A stretch of DNA of 61,911 nt from a virus. Location of the stretch: positions 1 to 61,911 of the IMG/VR virus record IMGVR_UViG_3300043464_001367; one strand, given 5' to 3'. Below the pieces are notes generated by a model. It did not search any database and was not told the origin of the DNA. It saw only the letters and a program-made list of their open reading frames with translations. Positions within the stretch are counted from its first letter, which is position 1. Every line of letters starts with the position of its first letter. This document shows, piece after piece, positions 38,817 through 48,169 of this stretch. Made by a program: the position numbers and the translations under genes.

Positions 38817-40661
38817 ATGCCAGTAGACAGCCGAAACCAGTTGCTAAAAACAGTTAAGCAGAGAAAGTATCTGAACAAGGACTTTGATTCCTTTCGCTCG
38901 GATCTTTATGAGTATGCCAGGATTCACTTTCCTGACAGGATCAAGGACTTCTCAGAGACTTCTCTTGGCGGATTGTTTCTGGAGCTTGCTGCTTATGTTG
39001 GGGATGTTCAGTCATTCTACCTTGACTTCCAGTTTCACGAACTCAACCCTGAAACCGCAGTTGAAGCAAGAAACATCCAAGCACACATCGCAGCAGCAGG
39101 AGTGGAAATCGTTGGTTCTTCACCAGCGGTTGTGGATGTTGTTTTCTCCATTGAAGTTCCAGCAGACACAACGGTTAACCCACCTGTGCCTCTGGTAAGT
39201 GCAATGCCAATCGTTTATGCTGGTTCTCGTGTGCAAGCACAGAATGGAATCCAGTTTGAACTAACAAACGACATTGACTTTGCGGATCTTGACAACACTG
39301 GTGCTTTAAAAGCTTCTGTTAGGATTGCTAGTCGCAACAGCAACAATGAAGTTGTTAGTTTCATCTTGGAGAGAACCGAAACATGCATCTCTGGGTTTCG
39401 ATCCTCTGAGTCCTTCACGCTTAGTGGTTTTGAGGCATTCAAAAAAATCACACTTGCTCAAGAGAACATAACTCAGATTGTTTCTGTTCGTGATGCTCTT
39501 GGCAACACCTACTATGAAGTTGGATATCTTGCACAAGACACCATTTACAAAGCTCTGATCAACAGCAATGAAGATGGAGAGTTTGTCCAAGACAACCTAC
39601 AGATCGTTCCTTGCCCTTATCGCTTTATCAGAAATATGGCCATTGACACAAGACTGACAACACTGACGTTTGGAGGTGGGAATGCGGACAGCCTTGACAA
39701 TGACATCATTCCAGATCCTTCGCAGTTTGCACTTCCTCTGTATGGCAAACAGACTTTTCCTAGATTCACTCTCAACCCAACCAGTTTGTTGCAAACAACA
39801 AGCCTTGGTGTTGTGGGTTCAAACACAACACTAACAGTGGACTATCGTTATGGTGGTGGCTTGAGTCACAACATCGGTGTTGGTGCCATCAGCAACGTGA
39901 TCAATCTTGTGATAGGTTACCCACGATCACCCAACGCAACAATCGCAGCAGAGGTTAGACAGTCGCTTTCTGTTCGGAATGACAGAGAAGCTTCTGGAGG
40001 AGAAGATGCTCCAAATCTTGATGAACTGAAGTTGCGTGTTGGTGGAGCTCAGGCTGCACAGTCAAGAATTGTAACAAAGGAAGACCTTCTTGCTCGTGTT
40101 TATACGATGCCTGCAAACTTTGGAAGAGTGTTCAGAGCTTCGATCAGATCGAACCCAAACAACCCTCTTTCAAGTCTTCTGTACATCATCTCCAGAAACA
40201 GTTCTGGCTCTCTGATCATTTCACCAGACTCACTGAAGAAGAACCTTGCCAAGTATCTTAACTCCTACAGGATGATATCGGATGCGATTGACGTTCTTGA
40301 CGCTCAGGTGATCAACTTGCAGGTTGAGTTTGTGATCACTGTTGATCCAAACTACAACAGAGCCATTGTTCTAAACAACGTGTTGTCACGACTGAAGCAG
40401 TATTTCAACATCAAGTTTTTTGAGATTGATCAGCCCATCGTTCTGGATGACATCAGGAACATCATCTACAACAACAACGGAGTTCTAACACTGCAATCAC
40501 TCAATGTTAGAAACGCAACCGGATCAATTGGCACAAGAGTGTACAGTGATGTTCAGTTTGATCCGGCATCTAACACCAACAGAGGTTTGATCATTGGACC
40601 TCCTGGTTCTATTTTTGAGATCAGATACAAAGACAATGATTTGATCGGAAGTGTGGTGTGA
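38817..40661 (+). CDS. gp6: Baseplate wedge protein, gp6-like (baseplate J family)
   Basis: This 614-residue protein has the gp6-type start (KYLNKDFDSFRSDLYEYARIHFP) and a FSETSLGGLFLELAAYVGD segment (about residues 42-60) followed by FYLDFQFHELNPE. The C-terminal part has a GGAQAAQSRIVTKEDLLARV segment near 408 and a typical baseplate-J ending with QVINLQVEFVIT. T4 gp6 has 660 residues. It forms the inner ring of the baseplate, binding gp25- and gp53-type partners. Confidence 0.9.
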   Translation: MPVDSRNQLLKTVKQRKYLNKDFDSFRSDLYEYARIHFPDRIKDFSETSLGGLFLELAAYVGDVQSFYLDFQFHELNPETAVEARNIQAHIAAAGVEIVGSSPAVVDVVFSIEVPADTTVNPPVPLVSAMPIVYAGSRVQAQNGIQFELTNDIDFADLDNTGALKASVRIASRNSNNEVVSFILERTETCISGFRSSESFTLSGFEAFKKITLAQENITQIVSVRDALGNTYYEVGYLAQDTIYKALINSNEDGEFVQDNLQIVPCPYRFIRNMAIDTRLTTLTFGGGNADSLDNDIIPDPSQFALPLYGKQTFPRFTLNPTSLLQTTSLGVVGSNTTLTVDYRYGGGLSHNIGVGAISNVINLVIGYPRSPNATIAAEVRQSLSVRNDREASGGEDAPNLDELKLRVGGAQAAQSRIVTKEDLLARVYTMPANFGRVFRASIRSNPNNPLSSLLYIISRNSSGSLIISPDSLKKNLAKYLNSYRMISDAIDVLDAQVINLQVEFVITVDPNYNRAIVLNNVLSRLKQYFNIKFFEIDQPIVLDDIRNIIYNNNGVLTLQSLNVRNATGSIGTRVYSDVQFDPASNTNRGLIIGPPGSIFEIRYKDNDLIGSVV

Positions 40662-40662
40662 T

Positions 40663-42195
40663 ATGTACAGAGTTCTCAACGTTCTAAAAGACAGCTACAT
40701 CACAAACAAACTCATTGCTGGTTCTGGTTCAATCTCTTCCAATGTTGGACAAGCAGGCACTCTTGATCTGTTCAAGATCTGGTCACAAACAACTTCTGGC
40801 AGCACACCAACCATTGAGAAATCAAGAGTTCTGGTTAAACCAGACATTGCAACGATCCAAGCACTCACAGCATCAGCCCTTGACATATCAGACCCATCCT
40901 TCAGGTGCTATCTCTCACTCAAAGATGTCTATGGAGGTCAAACAACACCATCAAACTTCACACTGTCTTTGCTTCCACTGTCAAAGTCATGGGATGAAGG
41001 TCGTGGAAGCGATGTGGTGGCTTTTAGAGACTTGGATGCAGTCAACTGGGTCACCGCATCGGTCAGCAACGGATCGGCCTCTGCGTGGGCTGTTACGGGT
41101 GCTGGCGGGGCAGGTTCAGACTACATTACTGGATACGAAGTCAACCAAACGTTCCAACGTGGCGATGAAGACTTGTTGATGGATGTAACAACCATGGTGA
41201 GCGCAACCATTGCTGGTTTGTTGCCGGATTGTGGTTGGAGGCTTTCTTACACTGGGTCTTTGGAAGACGACAACTACAGTTATTTTGTTAAGAGATTTGG
41301 CAGCAGGCACACATCCAATCAAAGCCTACATCCCAAGCTACTGGTTTTGTTTTCTGACTACATCCAAGACGATGGCAACCAAGCGGTGTTTGGAAGTTCA
41401 AACACGATCAGAGTCTATAACTCTGTAAGAGGGCAATATGCCAACTTTGTTTCTGGAAGCTCTCAAGTCACAGGGTCAAACTCTCTTAAACTTCTGTTGG
41501 TTTCTTCAAAGAGCGTGAACATAACAACTTCATCGTGGCAACAGAACTTCTCTGCATCTGTGACTTATACAACTCAGAGCTTCTCTTATTTCTCAGAGAG
41601 TTTCTCTGCTTCTCTCTCCTCTACTGGTTATGTTCCACTTAACGGATATTACCATGCCACAGTGAACATGAACCCTCAAGCAACAGCCAGCTTGGCTTCG
41701 TTCCTTGGTTCAGACAAGACTGCTGTTTTCCAGAGCTACTGGACGAGTCTTGACGGAACAGTGCTTTACAGTTCTGGGGCTTGGCTTACCTTCAAACTAC
41801 CAGAGATCTCTGAAGCAGTTGGAGCAGAGCGCAACTTTGTTTTGAACGTTACCAACCTGAAAACACAATATCCTCAAGGACAACAGGTTCGTTTCAAGGT
41901 TTTTGTGCAGGACAGGAACACAGAGTTGCCAGCGTTCCATCTTCCAACTCCATCAAAGTCCCTGATCTTGAACAACATCTGTTGGAGGTTGATCAACGCT
42001 TACTCCAAGAAAGTTGTCATACCTTTTGATTCCACTTACACACGCCTTTCCTCGGATGGCGTCAGCATGTACTTTGACATCCACATGTCTGATCTTGATT
42101 CGCAAGTGGTTTACGAACTTGAATTCCAAATCAATGAACACAACAGAAACTACTTCATCGCAAATGAAGGTTTCAAGTTTAAAGTGGTGCCATAA
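40663..42195 (+). CDS. Beta-rich virion protein of the baseplate block
   Basis: This protein of about 510 residues follows the gp6 gene by one base (start at 40663). It is rich in Ser, Thr and aromatic residues, with MYRVLNVLKDSYITNK at the start and FTLSLLPLSKSWDEGRG near residue 105, a pattern like DNRLRE-type adhesive modules. Its C-terminal part has strand-like segments (YDNFLG-free, FKVFVQDRNTELP near 410). It is probably a tail fibre, spike or baseplate outer protein. Its stop overlaps the next gene by TAATG. Confidence 0.7.
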   Translation: MYRVLNVLKDSYITNKLIAGSGSISSNVGQAGTLDLFKIWSQTTSGSTPTIEKSRVLVKPDIATIQALTASALDISDPSFRCYLSLKDVYGGQTTPSNFTLSLLPLSKSWDEGRGSDVVAFRDLDAVNWVTASVSNGSASAWAVTGAGGAGSDYITGYEVNQTFQRGDEDLLMDVTTMVSATIAGLLPDCGWRLSYTGSLEDDNYSYFVKRFGSRHTSNQSLHPKLLVLFSDYIQDDGNQAVFGSSNTIRVYNSVRGQYANFVSGSSQVTGSNSLKLLLVSSKSVNITTSSWQQNFSASVTYTTQSFSYFSESFSASLSSTGYVPLNGYYHATVNMNPQATASLASFLGSDKTAVFQSYWTSLDGTVLYSSGAWLTFKLPEISEAVGAERNFVLNVTNLKTQYPQGQQVRFKVFVQDRNTELPAFHLPTPSKSLILNNICWRLINAYSKKVVIPFDSTYTRLSSDGVSMYFDIHMSDLDSQVVYELEFQINEHNRNYFIANEGFKFKVVP

Positions 42196-45100
42196 TGCCT
42201 GATGCAAAGAACCTACGTCAGAACCGTCCGTTGTTGTTCTCTCCATCGGTTGTTAGACAGATCCAGCAGAACGACATGGCTGGAACTGGATTTCAACGTG
42301 TTGATTTTGAGTCGCTTTCCTCATCGTCAATGGACAACACAGGCTCATTCAGATACAACCTGATGGGTGATGGCTTGAAGTCAACTCAGCAGTTGAACAT
42401 TGACTGGTCGGTTTTCGAAAACCACACGTTTTTCAACAGTGCCCACGTTAAAACGAACGTGGCCTTCAGGAAGATCTTTGATCAGTTTCCATTTGATGGA
42501 ACAAAAGCTGAGTTTGAAGTGTTTCTTGATGGACTCTCTGGATTTGAGAAGTATGTCTATGACCAGTTCCCTAAAAACAAAGGTTACTTGTTTCTTTCAG
42601 GAACAACCACTGGTGAGGTTGGTCTGAGTGGTACGTTTGTAACAGCGAAAGATGTTGCTGGTGTAGCTTATCCAGGTGTGTCTAGGAATCTCACAGGTCA
42701 ATCCATACTGAATCCACAGTTGAGTCCGATGACGGTTGAGTTTCAACTCTACAGTCCACCGCTCTCCAATGGCAACTCTTATGTGATGAACAAAACCAGC
42801 TATACTGCTGTTAGTGGAACACATGGTTTTGCAGTGTTGCAGCAAAGTGGATCAGCTGGCACAGGGTCATTAGACTTTGCTTGCTTCTCAGGAAGTTATG
42901 TGATCAGTGCCTCGGTCCCTTATTCAAAAGGAACCTGGAACCACTTCGCCTTTGTTTGGGATCGGTCTGCTGGGGTTCAAAAGATCAATGCTTACTTGAA
43001 CGGAGCATTTGTTGCAAGTTCAAGTCGCGTTGAACTTGGAGCGATGAACATGGACAGTGCCGACTTCCTTGTTGGTTCTGGTTCAGCAATTCCATTGTTT
43101 ACTCCGTCAACCACCTTGAGTGGAGCTATTGATGAGATTAGAATCTGGCACACAGCAAGAACGCAGCAAGAACGCGATGAACATCAAAAAAAGTCTGTGT
43201 TTGCACAGTCTGGTTTGAAACTGTATTACAAGTTCAACGAGGCGTCAGGTTCACAAACACCTATTGTTCTTGATCACTCCAGCAACTCTCTTCACGGCAC
43301 CATCTCAACCTGGGCACAAACCAGGAACATCAGAAATGTTGCAACCGGCTCTGTTGCTGGTGAAAGTCCAATGACCTATGAACTCCTGGCAAGCAACCCT
43401 GTTCTGTTTCCACTTCACCCAGACGTGGAAGATTTGAACAACAGTCTTCTTGCTGATGCCGAAGAGTTTGATCAGGTTAACCCAAACAGAATAGACAGGT
43501 TGATTCCAAAGCACTACCTGCTTCAAGGACAGGAGCAAGACGGCCTCTCAACCGAAGAAGGCACAATCATTGACGCTCTGGTTTCCAATGGCTCCACTCC
43601 TGATACTGCCAAGCTTGGAAACACTCAGGTTATTCTGATGCTTCTTTACACCTGGGCCAAGTTCTTTGACGAGATGAAGCTCTACACTCAAGCGTTTGGA
43701 GACATGATCCACCTTGACTATGATTCAACTGACACAATCCCAGATGCTTTTCTGCATCTGTTTGCTCAGAGATTCGGAATAACACTTCCACCTTTGTTCA
43801 CTGGTGCAAACATTGCACAGTTCATCAACGCAGAGAATCTTGATCGTGAGACTAGTACGAGTTCTTACTCTTTGCAGTATGTTCAAAACCAGATCTGGCG
43901 AAGAATATTGCTGAACATTCAGGACATTCTGAAATCAAAGGGAACAATTCACTCTGTCAAGACCTTTATCAGATCAGTTGGTATTGAACCTGACAACAAC
44001 TTTAGAATCAGAGAGTTTGGTGGCCCAACAGCAAAGGCGCTTGCAAACGTTCGTGAAAACAGGAGTGAAATTAGTTCCCTGATCAGTTTTGCACAAGGTG
44101 GACGAATTCAGTCTTCCTACCTTTCTGGTTCAAGACTGCAAACAGAAACGGGATTCCCTTATTTTCCACCTGGCACGGTGTTTTTAAACGGTGTAGACAC
44201 AAACCCAAATGATGGTTTGTTTACAAGTGGTTCATGGACGTTTGAAGGTGCATATCGTTTCCCATCAGGAAGTAACCTGAGCAGTTTGACTCAGAGTTTG
44301 CTTCGCATTGAAACAACTGGTTCTTTGGGTGGGTTTGTGGTTGGCAACCTTCTTGCAACCCAAAATGGAGCGGTTGAGTTTGCATTCTGTCCAAACTCTT
44401 TGACAGCAAACACGTTGACTCTAACAGTGCCAGTGGACTTGTTTGACGGAGATGTGTGGAGCGTCTGCATTGGAAGACAGAGAGCAGACGAGATATTCTC
44501 TAATGTGTCTTCTTCTTACTTCTTGCGTGCTGCTAAACAGAACTTTGGCGAGATCACAGAGATCAAGACAACTTCATCTTTTGTTGATGAACAACAGGGT
44601 GGCACAGGAGTTGTTGTTTGGTCTTCTCTGTCATCTTCCTTCAATGCTTCTGGTAGTTTTCTTGCTATAGGAGCTAGCACGATCAGCACAGGACCACACT
44701 TCCTGAATTCATCTTCTTATGATGGGTTCTATCGTTCATCTGCCTTTGAAGGGCGAGCAGGTCATTTCAGGTTTTGGTCCAAGGCTCTTTCGGAATCAGA
44801 GTGGACAGAGCATGTTAAGAACTTCAAGTCTCTTGGTGTTGCAAACCCTCTGACAAACTTCAACTTTGTTACAAACCGAACAGGTTCTTTTGAACGCCTG
44901 AGAATGGATGCAACCTCGGATCAAACCGATGTGTCTTCAAGTGCTTCAGGATATCTGGAGATCAAAGATTTCTCACAGAACAACAAGCACTGGTCTGGTA
45001 GTTTTGCAGCAACAAGCTCCATCATAGTTCCTCAGTTGTTTCAGTACAGTTTGCTGTCACCCAAGTTTGATGTTGGGTCAACAACTGACAAGGTGCGTGT

Positions 45101-45620
45101 CAGAAGCTTCCAGAGCTTCGAGAACACCCTGAGTTCTTCCTATGCACAGATAGCCCCAGTCTATGCCTTGGAGCCTTCAGAGAGGCCGCTAGACAACACA
45201 AGGTTCACGATTGACTTTTCAATCGTGGATGCGCTTGACCAAGACATCATCAACATATTCTCCAGTTTGGATCTGCTTGACAACGTGATTGGAAATCCAG
45301 AGTTGATGTTCTCACCAGACTATCCAGACTTGGAGAACCTGAGAAACATCTACTTCAACCGCCTAACAGACATGGTGAACCTGAAGGGGTTCTTTGAGTT
45401 CTACAAGTGGTTTGACACCAACCTTGGGCAATTCATTGCACAGTTGGTTCCAAAGAAGACAAAGTTTCTTGGAACAAACTTTGTGATTGAATCTCACATG
45501 CTGGAACGTCCAAAGATGGAATATTTCTTTTCCGATATCTATCTTGGAGATAGCACAAGACATGCACTGAAAGACACCATCCTGTTTCAGCAGTTTGTTG
45601 CGTCAATATCCAGGTTTTAA
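42195..45620 (+). CDS. Large tail or baseplate protein with two LamG-like domains
   Basis: This 1141-residue protein has two concanavalin/LamG-like regions. The first, near residues 175-390, has GTWNHFAFVWDRSAG, a LNGAFVASS strand and IDEIRIWHTARTQQER. The second, near 670-900, has SWTFEGAYRF and AGHFRFWSKALSESEW. Between them, residues about 400-640 are helical and contain KSKGTIHSVKTFIRSVGIEP. LamG domains bind glycans, so contact with a host surface sugar is a reasonable guess. It starts in a TAATG overlap with the previous gene. Confidence 0.75.
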   Translation: MPDAKNLRQNRPLLFSPSVVRQIQQNDMAGTGFQRVDFESLSSSSMDNTGSFRYNLMGDGLKSTQQLNIDWSVFENHTFFNSAHVKTNVAFRKIFDQFPFDGTKAEFEVFLDGLSGFEKYVYDQFPKNKGYLFLSGTTTGEVGLSGTFVTAKDVAGVAYPGVSRNLTGQSILNPQLSPMTVEFQLYSPPLSNGNSYVMNKTSYTAVSGTHGFAVLQQSGSAGTGSLDFACFSGSYVISASVPYSKGTWNHFAFVWDRSAGVQKINAYLNGAFVASSSRVELGAMNMDSADFLVGSGSAIPLFTPSTTLSGAIDEIRIWHTARTQQERDEHQKKSVFAQSGLKLYYKFNEASGSQTPIVLDHSSNSLHGTISTWAQTRNIRNVATGSVAGESPMTYELLASNPVLFPLHPDVEDLNNSLLADAEEFDQVNPNRIDRLIPKHYLLQGQEQDGLSTEEGTIIDALVSNGSTPDTAKLGNTQVILMLLYTWAKFFDEMKLYTQAFGDMIHLDYDSTDTIPDAFLHLFAQRFGITLPPLFTGANIAQFINAENLDRETSTSSYSLQYVQNQIWRRILLNIQDILKSKGTIHSVKTFIRSVGIEPDNNFRIREFGGPTAKALANVRENRSEISSLISFAQGGRIQSSYLSGSRLQTETGFPYFPPGTVFLNGVDTNPNDGLFTSGSWTFEGAYRFPSGSNLSSLTQSLLRIETTGSLGGFVVGNLLATQNGAVEFAFCPNSLTANTLTLTVPVDLFDGDVWSVCIGRQRADEIFSNVSSSYFLRAAKQNFGEITEIKTTSSFVDEQQGGTGVVVWSSLSSSFNASGSFLAIGASTISTGPHFLNSSSYDGFYRSSAFEGRAGHFRFWSKALSESEWTEHVKNFKSLGVANPLTNFNFVTNRTGSFERLRMDATSDQTDVSSSASGYLEIKDFSQNNKHWSGSFAATSSIIVPQLFQYSLLSPKFDVGSTTDKVRVRSFQSFENTLSSSYAQIAPVYALEPSERPLDNTRFTIDFSIVDALDQDIINIFSSLDLLDNVIGNPELMFSPDYPDLENLRNIYFNRLTDMVNLKGFFEFYKWFDTNLGQFIAQLVPKKTKFLGTNFVIESHMLERPKMEYFFSDIYLGDSTRHALKDTILFQQFVASISRF

Positions 45621-45640
45621 AGGGCAAAGGAAAGAACAAC

Positions 45641-46459
45641 ATGGTTTATGCTCCTTATGATGATACCCAAACCCAGGTCAGAGCCCCACAGCCAACAGAA
45701 AACGGTTACAACACTTCTGGGTGGGACTTGTACCGTCAAGGGGTCGAGATAACCACAGACAAGATGAGATTTCTTGGCTCTCAGCCAAAGATCTGGTCTG
45801 GTGAGATAAGCGGTTATACCAGCGTTGTTACATATGGACAGAACCCAGGAGCTATTGATGGCAATGCGCTTGGTTTGAATTCCAAGTTTGAAGACATGCC
45901 AAAGTTCAGTCCAGTTGCCTTTATTGAGCTAGGCACCGCATACCCACTTCCCATTGTCTTTAATGATGGTCCATCTGAAGAGAATGAAGCCACGATAGAG
46001 CCTTTGACGATTCCATTCAAGAAACCCACAAACGAAGGACCATATTATGCTCATGCGGTTAGAGGTTCTTTTGAAGATGGCAACACCGAAGGGCATGTGA
46101 TTAAGTCTTCCAATCCTGTTGAGCAGTTCATTGACCTAAGACCTTTTATAGATTCAAGGTTTTTTCTTGATGAAGGTGCTGACTACTTTGGCAACATGCC
46201 ACGAGAACCATTTGTGGCAGATGTAGGGTATGCTGCTGTTCCTTACGACGATACCAGAACTTTCTCCATAGATAAAAAACTAACAACAACAAGTTCAACG
46301 ATCAAACAGATTGCTTCAGATGGTTCGGAAACTGGCGAAGTTGGACTGTTGCCATATGGCAAAAAATCAGCCTGTGCGGGCTTCAGTTCTTATGGTTTGA
46401 ATGCTGGTCAATATGGAACTGATTCTGTCGCTTTCATGGGCTGGGGGCTGGGAAGTTAA
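45641..46459 (+). CDS. Hypothetical virion protein
   Basis: This 272-residue protein has a proline- and tyrosine-rich N-terminus (APYDDTQTQVRAPQPTENG), beta-rich middle segments, a repeated YDDT (near residues 6 and 203), and a glycine-rich C-terminus (FSSYGLNAGQYG). No catalytic motif is visible. It lies in the tail block and probably contributes to the baseplate or fibres. AAGGAAAG lies upstream of the start codon. Confidence 0.6.
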   Translation: MVYAPYDDTQTQVRAPQPTENGYNTSGWDLYRQGVEITTDKMRFLGSQPKIWSGEISGYTSVVTYGQNPGAIDGNALGLNSKFEDMPKFSPVAFIELGTAYPLPIVFNDGPSEENEATIEPLTIPFKKPTNEGPYYAHAVRGSFEDGNTEGHVIKSSNPVEQFIDLRPFIDSRFFLDEGADYFGNMPREPFVADVGYAAVPYDDTRTFSIDKKLTTTSSTIKQIASDGSETGEVGLLPYGKKSACAGFSSYGLNAGQYGTDSVAFMGWGLGS

Positions 46460-46464
46460 ACAAT

Positions 46465-46935
46465 ATGCCTAGAGTGCTGAAAAAAACAAGAATCAAGTGG
46501 TTGCCTCCTAAGATACAGCTTCGCAACACCGAAGCACTTACGGGCTCGTTTCCAACACATGTCAGGATTTCTTCTGACAACAGAACGGGCAACTATGCAA
46601 CTCGGTTTGATGACACAACCACGGTTGTTTTCAACTCGGTGACTTCTGGTTCTGATGGGTTGGTTATGCCAACCGGCTTGCCAGCTTCAAACAAGGCTTT
46701 GTTTCGCTACGATCAAACAGGTTCGTTTGTCAGGAATGAAGAGTTGTCATCCAGCATCAATGTGTCTGGTGTTGTCAGAAAAGGCATTGGAGATGGTTTT
46801 CTAACATTTGGCTCTGGTCAGGAAATCCAACCTTTCAGAGATGATGCCAATCCAGCCGTTGATGGTCTTTCACAAGGCAATTCGTTCTATGCAACAGGTA
46901 GCAAACTGAGTGACGTAGGAGAAGGTTTTGATTGA
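46465..46935 (+). CDS. N-terminal part of a probably split virion protein
   Basis: This 156-residue frame ends FYATGSKLSDVGEGFD at a TGA. The next frame, 46928-48166, carries on with IDLTPSSSNSF in another reading frame. From memory of related environmental-phage proteins, the two parts form one polypeptide, with a short linking segment that is missing here. The frame has GDGFLTFGSGQ near residue 108, a repeat-like segment seen in such proteins. It may be a real separate gene, a broken gene, or one half of a programmed frameshift. Confidence 0.55.
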   Translation: MPRVLKKTRIKWLPPKIQLRNTEALTGSFPTHVRISSDNRTGNYATRFDDTTTVVFNSVTSGSDGLVMPTGLPASNKALFRYDQTGSFVRNEELSSSINVSGVVRKGIGDGFLTFGSGQEIQPFRDDANPAVDGLSQGNSFYATGSKLSDVGEGFD

Positions 46936-48166
46936 TCTGACACCATCGTCTTCCAATTCGTTTTTCATCAAGAACTATTCAAGTGCAAGCAACAACTTTC
47001 CAATGGCTTACTGGAACAAGTCTAGAAAACTATGGGAAGGCATCGGTAACGGAAACGAGTTTGGACTTTACACTGTTGGAAGTCAGTCGGATTTTGAAGC
47101 CCTGTGTGAAGATCAGTGCATTGGATTCGGCAATGGTTTGAACCAAGGCGGCAGCAGCATTGTGGATTATTCTGCTGGTGCCAAGGTCAGCAACTTTGGT
47201 TTCCCTTATCATGTGAAGTACCACGCTACGTCATCCAATGAGATTGACATGTCTTCTTACATCTCTTCTCCTTTCCTTCTAGAAAAGATAGTTCTGGAAT
47301 GGAGTGGGTCCATTGTGTTCAACAACACCCTGTTTGGTAGTGTCACATCATATACGGTTTGCACGTTCTTTATTCTTAATCAGAGAAAGCCTTTCGGATT
47401 TAACAGTGACAACGTTCAGGAGTTTGTTTACAGAACTGCTGATCAGCGAACACACTATCTTGTGACAGGAGCTCAGATCCCGTCAAGCTACAATGGCGGC
47501 GAAAACCGCAACACAGTAAGAGAGCTTGTTACCTATGCGCAGGTTGTTGGATTTGGCGAACTAACAGATGATACCCAGATCGCAAGAGCAAGTCGTGAAC
47601 TCAACCTGTTCCATGGAAACACGGTCATGACAGGTGCCAATGGTGCATGGTCAGGACGTTTTGCCATGTCCGGTACTGTGAAGAATGATTTGCCTAATGA
47701 TGGCATTAGCTCCATCCAGATAGGGGATGATGACGCAGGAGCATCAGCATTGATGCTGATAAATAAAAACAGCACAAGATCCGGGTTGTTTACTCCTGGG
47801 GGTCGTGACTTTCTGGGTGCCCTTGAAAAAGGAAGTGTTCTGGAAGTAAACAGCGTACTGGAAGGGCCACCTGGGTCTGGAGATCCAGTGGGGTATGCAA
47901 CTATTTTGGATCGGTATTCAAAACCAAACCCTTATCTGCTGCATCCAACTGATAAACTTGTTTTCGGTTGGCAGTTGCCGGTTGCCAACCGAATCAACTC
48001 TTCTTTTGGATATCCTCAATACGACGGAAGAGGAACTGAGTTGACCTTTGCGCCTGTGCCTTCAAAGATTACTTTCTACGGATCAATGGTTGCTGAGTCA
48101 AAAGAGTTTCACGACACACTGAATCAGTTGTTGTCTTCTGTATCTATCCATGAAGTTATTGGTTGA
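46928..48166 (+). CDS. C-terminal part of a probably split virion protein
   Basis: This 412-residue frame starts with a TTG that has AGGAG six bases upstream, overlapping the previous frame by 8 bp. It has NFPMAYWNKSRKLWEGIGNG near residue 23 and ends in ESKEFHDTLNQLLSSVSIHE, an ending I recall from environmental-phage structural proteins. It is probably part of the outer baseplate or tail fibre. With the upstream frame it may form one protein, if the shift is a sequence error or a ribosomal slip. Confidence 0.6.
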   Translation: MIDLTPSSSNSFFIKNYSSASNNFPMAYWNKSRKLWEGIGNGNEFGLYTVGSQSDFEALCEDQCIGFGNGLNQGGSSIVDYSAGAKVSNFGFPYHVKYHATSSNEIDMSSYISSPFLLEKIVLEWSGSIVFNNTLFGSVTSYTVCTFFILNQRKPFGFNSDNVQEFVYRTADQRTHYLVTGAQIPSSYNGGENRNTVRELVTYAQVVGFGELTDDTQIARASRELNLFHGNTVMTGANGAWSGRFAMSGTVKNDLPNDGISSIQIGDDDAGASALMLINKNSTRSGLFTPGGRDFLGALEKGSVLEVNSVLEGPPGSGDPVGYATILDRYSKPNPYLLHPTDKLVFGWQLPVANRINSSFGYPQYDGRGTELTFAPVPSKITFYGSMVAESKEFHDTLNQLLSSVSIHEVIG

Positions 48167-48169
48167 ACA

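Noticed and set aside
47750-47775. GATAAATA-like match to the T4 late promoter TATAAATA
   Set aside because: It lies inside a coding frame and is not followed by a gene start; no other near match was noticed in gaps.
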